The notes beneath the pieces are model-generated. The model was not told the DNA's origin, searched no databases, and saw nothing but the letters and a program-made list of their open reading frames with translations. Shown here piece after piece: positions 6,052-8,886 of a DNA stretch of 8,886 nt. Origin of the DNA: CAZAQS01 sp964486825 (GTDB lineage: Bacteria > Chloroflexota > Anaerolineae > Anaerolineales > UBA4823). Both the position numbers and the translations under genes were made by a program. Positions within the stretch are counted from its first letter, which is position 1; every line of letters starts with the position of its first letter. The stretch lies in contig CAZAQS010000202.1 of assembly GCA_964486825.1 (NCBI GenBank), positions 1-8,886 of the forward strand, read 5' to 3'.

Positions 6052-7962
6052 ATGCCTTACGGATATATTGGAAAAATCCTGCACGTCGACCTGAACAGCG
6101 GAAGCCTGACCATCGAGGAGCCGCCGGAAGCCTTCTATCGCAAGTATATGGGCGGCAGCGCCATGGGGCTGTACTATATCCTGCGCGATACGCCGGCCGG
6201 CGTGGACCCATTGGCCCCCGAGAACGTGCTTACCTTCATGACCGGGGTAACCACGGGTGTGCCCATATCCGGGCAGAGCCGCATCAATATCAACGCCCGC
6301 TCGCCAATGAGCGGCGCCATCGGCGACTCGCAGGGCGGTGGTTTCTTCCCGGCCGAGATGAAGTTCGCCGGCTTCGACGGTGTGGTGGTCAAAGGTAAGG
6401 CCGCTAAACCGGTTTACCTGACCTTGATGCATGGAGAGGCTGCACTGCACGACGCTTCCCACCTGGCCGGTAAGCTGACCGGTGAAGCTGAAGAGATCCT
6501 GAAACAGGAGATTGGCGACAACAAGATCGAGGTGCTCCAGTACGGGCCCGGGGCGGAGAACGGCGTGCGCTTCTCCAGCGTCGTGAGCATGTCCAACCGC
6601 AATAACGGGCGCACCGGCATGGGCCTGGTGATGGCCAGCAAGAACCTGCGCGCTATCGTCGTACGCGGCAAGACGCCGGTCCAGACGGCCGACCCGGAAG
6701 CTGTCGCCAGGCTGCACAAGGCTGGCGCCAGGTTGATGCCCGGAAACCCGGACGTCAACGACCTGGGCCTGTACGGGACAGCCAGCGTGCTGATCTTCCA
6801 AAATACGATCGGCTCCCTGCCCACCCGCAACTACGACGAGGGCCAGTTCGAATCCTGCGACCCGATCTGCGGCGAAACCCTCTACAACACGGTGCTCAAA
6901 GAGCGCGATACCTGCTATGCCTGCGTGGTGCGCTGCAAGCGGGTGGTCGAGATCAAGGAAGGCCCTTACCAGGTCGATCCGGTTTACGGCGGCCCGGAGT
7001 ACGAAACCCTGGGCACCTTTGGCTCGTATTGCGGGGTCGAGGACCTGGCTGCCATCTGCAAGGCCAACGAGATCTGCAACCAATACGCAGTAGACAGCAT
7101 CTCCTGCGGGGCGACGATCGCCTTCGCCATGGAATGCTTCGAGAAGGGCATCATCTCAACCAGGGAGACCGGTGGGCTGGAGCTGCGCTTCGGGAACCCC
7201 GAGGCTATGCTGGATGTGCTGGGACAGATCGTGACTGGCACTGGGGCGTTGGGTCCGATCCTGGCCCAGGGCTCGGCCCGGGCTGCGAAATGCTGGGGGC
7301 CAGAAGCGGAAGCCTGCCTGATCACGGTCAAGAACGAAGAGGCGCCCGCCCATATGCCACAGGCCAAGAAGTCGCTGGCAGTGATCTATGCCGCCAACCC
7401 GTTTGGCGCCGATCACCAATCCAGCGAGCACGACCCGATGTACGAGGAAGAGACCTCCGAGCTGTACCTGAGCCGCCTGGCGGAGCTGGACCTGAAAGAC
7501 CCGCCCCCACCAGGCAGCTTGAACGCCGAAAAAGTGCGCTTCGCGGCTTATGGCCAGCGCTTCTACTCCTTGCTGGACACGCTCGAGCTATGCCAGTTCG
7601 TGTGGGGGCCGGCCTGGACGCTGTACGGCCCGACCGAGACGGTAGAGCTGGTGCGGGCGGTGACCGGGTGGCAGGTCAGCCTGTTCGAGCTGATGAAGGT
7701 CGGCGAGCGCCGCCTCAACCTGCTCAAGGTCTTCAACGCGCGCGAGGGCTTCTCCCGTAAGGATGACACGCTTCCGGCCAGGTTCTTCAAGCCGCTGAAA
7801 GGCAGCGGGCCCACGTCACAGGTCTTCATCGACCCGGCCGAGTTCGATCAAGCTCTGTCTCTGTATTACGAGCTGAACGGCTGGACGTCCGAGGGGCTGC
7901 CCACCTCCAGCAAGCTGGTGGACCTGGGCATAGCATGGGCGCAGGAGCATCTTCCGGCCTGA
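6052..7962 (+). CDS. aor: Aldehyde ferredoxin oxidoreductase (tungsten/molybdopterin, Fe-S)
   Basis: This cytosolic, oxygen-sensitive enzyme family oxidises aldehydes to carboxylic acids and reduces ferredoxin, using a tungsten bis-pterin centre and one [4Fe-4S] cluster. At 636 residues it is full length. The N-terminal domain opens GYIGKILHVDLNSGSL (4-19). The pterin-binding segment GRTGMGLVMASKNLRAI is at 186-202. Cluster ligands are Cys288, Cys291 and Cys295 (CYACVVRC) plus Cys514 in DTLELCQF, matching the C-x2-C-x3-C plus distant-Cys pattern of Pyrococcus furiosus AOR. GPEYETLGTFGS (314-325) carries the conserved acidic residues near the metal. The second pterin motif reads DxxELC where the classic form is DxxGLC, and the region usually GLD reads AVD (346-348). 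This divergence points to a subfamily of unknown substrate. In this operon the likely substrate is the aldehyde left by a neighbouring transaminase; that is inference. Confidence 0.95.
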   Translation: MPYGYIGKILHVDLNSGSLTIEEPPEAFYRKYMGGSAMGLYYILRDTPAGVDPLAPENVLTFMTGVTTGVPISGQSRININARSPMSGAIGDSQGGGFFPAEMKFAGFDGVVVKGKAAKPVYLTLMHGEAALHDASHLAGKLTGEAEEILKQEIGDNKIEVLQYGPGAENGVRFSSVVSMSNRNNGRTGMGLVMASKNLRAIVVRGKTPVQTADPEAVARLHKAGARLMPGNPDVNDLGLYGTASVLIFQNTIGSLPTRNYDEGQFESCDPICGETLYNTVLKERDTCYACVVRCKRVVEIKEGPYQVDPVYGGPEYETLGTFGSYCGVEDLAAICKANEICNQYAVDSISCGATIAFAMECFEKGIISTRETGGLELRFGNPEAMLDVLGQIVTGTGALGPILAQGSARAAKCWGPEAEACLITVKNEEAPAHMPQAKKSLAVIYAANPFGADHQSSEHDPMYEEETSELYLSRLAELDLKDPPPPGSLNAEKVRFAAYGQRFYSLLDTLELCQFVWGPAWTLYGPTETVELVRAVTGWQVSLFELMKVGERRLNLLKVFNAREGFSRKDDTLPARFFKPLKGSGPTSQVFIDPAEFDQALSLYYELNGWTSEGLPTSSKLVDLGIAWAQEHLPA

Positions 7963-7983
7963 TTATCCACCGTACACAAACAT

Positions 7984-8008
7984 GCCCCCTTCCCGCCAGG
8001 AGGGGGGC
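7984..8008 (+). promoter_or_regulatory. GC-rich hairpin before aminotransferase 2
   Basis: Bases 7984-7993 (GCCCCCTTCC) pair with 7999-8008 (GGAGGGGGGC) as a 10-bp stem with one G-U pair and a 5-base loop. It starts 21 bases after the oxidoreductase stop. No T-run follows, so it is at most a poor terminator on this strand. It encloses AGGAGG (7998-8003), the only strong ribosome-binding sequence before the next gene, so it could lower or regulate translation, or protect the upstream mRNA from decay. The structure is seen; the role is inferred. Confidence 0.5.
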
Positions 8009-8025
8009 AATCACTGGTAAAGGAT

Positions 8026-8886
8026 ATGACCAACTCATCTGAATCATTCAAGCATCTCTCTCCGGTTTGGACCCACTATACACCTATCCTGGTGGACTGC
8101 GCCCGCGGCTCTTATATCTACGACCAGGATGGCAACGCCTACCTGGATTTCACCTGCGGGATTGGAGTCACGAACACCGGGCACTGCCACCCGCATGTCG
8201 TACAGGCTATCCAAAAGCAAGCCGGCTTGCTGCTACACGGGCAGGCCAATATCGTCACCCACAAGCCCATGCTGGAGCTGGTGGAGGAGCTACGGAGCAT
8301 CGTCGACCCGTCCCTGGACGGCTTCTTCTTCAGCAACTCCGGCGCCGAGGCGGTAGAAGGGGCCATCAAGCTGGCCCGTCACGCCACCGGTCGCCCGAAT
8401 ATCATCGTATTCCAGGGCAGCTTTCACGGGCGCACGGTCGGGACGATGTCGCTGACCACCTCCAAGACCATCTACCGGGCCGGATACCAGCCCCTCATGC
8501 CGGGCGTATTCGTCGCTCCTTATCCCTACGCCTACCGCTACGGGTGGAGCGAGGCTGAGACCTGCCAGTGGTGCCTGGACGAGCTGGACTACCTGTTCCA
8601 GACCCAGAGCGCGCCCTCCGAGACAGCGGCCGTTCTGATCGAACCGGTGCTGGGCGAAGGCGGTTACGTGCCGCCCCCGGCCGGATTCCTGCAAGGGCTG
8701 CGCGAGCGCTGTGACCGGTATGGGATCCTGCTGGTCATCGATGAGATCCAATCCGGGTTAGGGCGCACCGGGCGCTGGTTCGCCTGCGAGCACTACGCTG
8801 TAACGCCAGACATCATGACAGTCGCCAAGGGATTGGCCTCCGGCCTGCCGCTCTCGGGTGTCATTAGCCGGTTGGATCTGATGCAG
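8026..8886 (+). CDS. Class III PLP-dependent aminotransferase 2 (3' partial)
   Basis: This is a second class III transaminase, closest in look to the 4-aminobutyrate / omega-amino-acid aminotransferase group. It runs off the window after 287 residues, so roughly the last third is missing. Landmarks are SNSGAEAVEGAIKLAR (103-118) for cofactor phosphate, SFHGRT (132-137), IEPVLGEGG (205-213), the cofactor aspartate in VIDEIQSGLGRTGRWF (Asp239), and the Schiff-base lysine in TVAKGLASG (Lys268). A CxxC pair sits at 180/183. It is not a recent copy of the first transaminase: motif wording and spacing differ through most of the protein. The start is uncertain. ATG 8026 gives a sensible N-terminus (MTNSSESFKHLSPVW), but the nearby AAAGGA (8019-8024) is only 1 base away and the strong AGGAGG at 7998-8003 is 22 bases away in a hairpin. 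An in-frame CTG at 8014 is a less likely alternative. Confidence 0.93.
   Translation, partial: MTNSSESFKHLSPVWTHYTPILVDCARGSYIYDQDGNAYLDFTCGIGVTNTGHCHPHVVQAIQKQAGLLLHGQANIVTHKPMLELVEELRSIVDPSLDGFFFSNSGAEAVEGAIKLARHATGRPNIIVFQGSFHGRTVGTMSLTTSKTIYRAGYQPLMPGVFVAPYPYAYRYGWSEAETCQWCLDELDYLFQTQSAPSETAAVLIEPVLGEGGYVPPPAGFLQGLRERCDRYGILLVIDEIQSGLGRTGRWFACEHYAVTPDIMTVAKGLASGLPLSGVISRLDLMQ

Noticed and set aside
5971..7083. Minus-strand reading frame of 370 codons opposite the aldehyde oxidoreductase
   Set aside because: The plus strand here codes a clear AOR with all cluster cysteines; the antisense frame is long only because GC-rich codons leave few stops.
8067..8558. Plus-strand reading frame of 163 codons near the 3' end
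   Set aside because: It is out of frame with the class III aminotransferase that starts at 8026, which has every expected motif and remains open to the window end.

Overview
The window reads as one end of a metagenome-type contig from a GC-rich, probably anaerobic bacterium. Codons are GC-ending (CTG, ATC, GCC, CGC), nearly every gene has a strong AAGGAGG-type ribosome binding site, and a tungsten-type aldehyde:ferredoxin oxidoreductase is present. The style recalls Chloroflexota such as Anaerolineae, but that is a guess and there is no marker gene to test it. The first 55 bases are not biological: they are an Illumina adapter in both orientations, a perfect 26-bp inverted repeat joined directly to the truncated first gene.

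All six genes lie on the + strand with gaps of about 50 to 90 bases, so they look like one operon. In order they are: a sodium:solute symporter lacking its N-terminus (56-1564); a class III PLP aminotransferase starting at TTG (1648-3024); a saccharopine-dehydrogenase-family oxidoreductase (3074-4279); a second, complete sodium:solute symporter closely related to the first (4346-5959); an aldehyde ferredoxin oxidoreductase (6052-7962); and a second class III aminotransferase cut by the window end (8026 to beyond 8886). No rRNA, tRNA, CRISPR array, transposase or integrase was seen, and there is no gene-free stretch longer than about 100 bases.

A plausible working model is catabolism of an amino compound. 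The two symporters would import it (or two related compounds). The class III aminotransferases would move a terminal or side-chain amino group to a keto acid, leaving an aldehyde. The tungsten enzyme would oxidise that aldehyde to a carboxylate and pass electrons to ferredoxin. The saccharopine-dehydrogenase-like enzyme fits an amino-acid/semialdehyde step, for example lysine-type chemistry, but its substrate cannot be read from the sequence. The combination, with both the transporter and the transaminase present twice, is the most interesting content.

Smaller points are hairpins between genes, one next to the aminotransferase 2 start with poorly placed ribosome binding sequences; a possible frameshift at the 3' end of the first aminotransferase; and an 18-base stretch identical at the ends of the two symporter genes.
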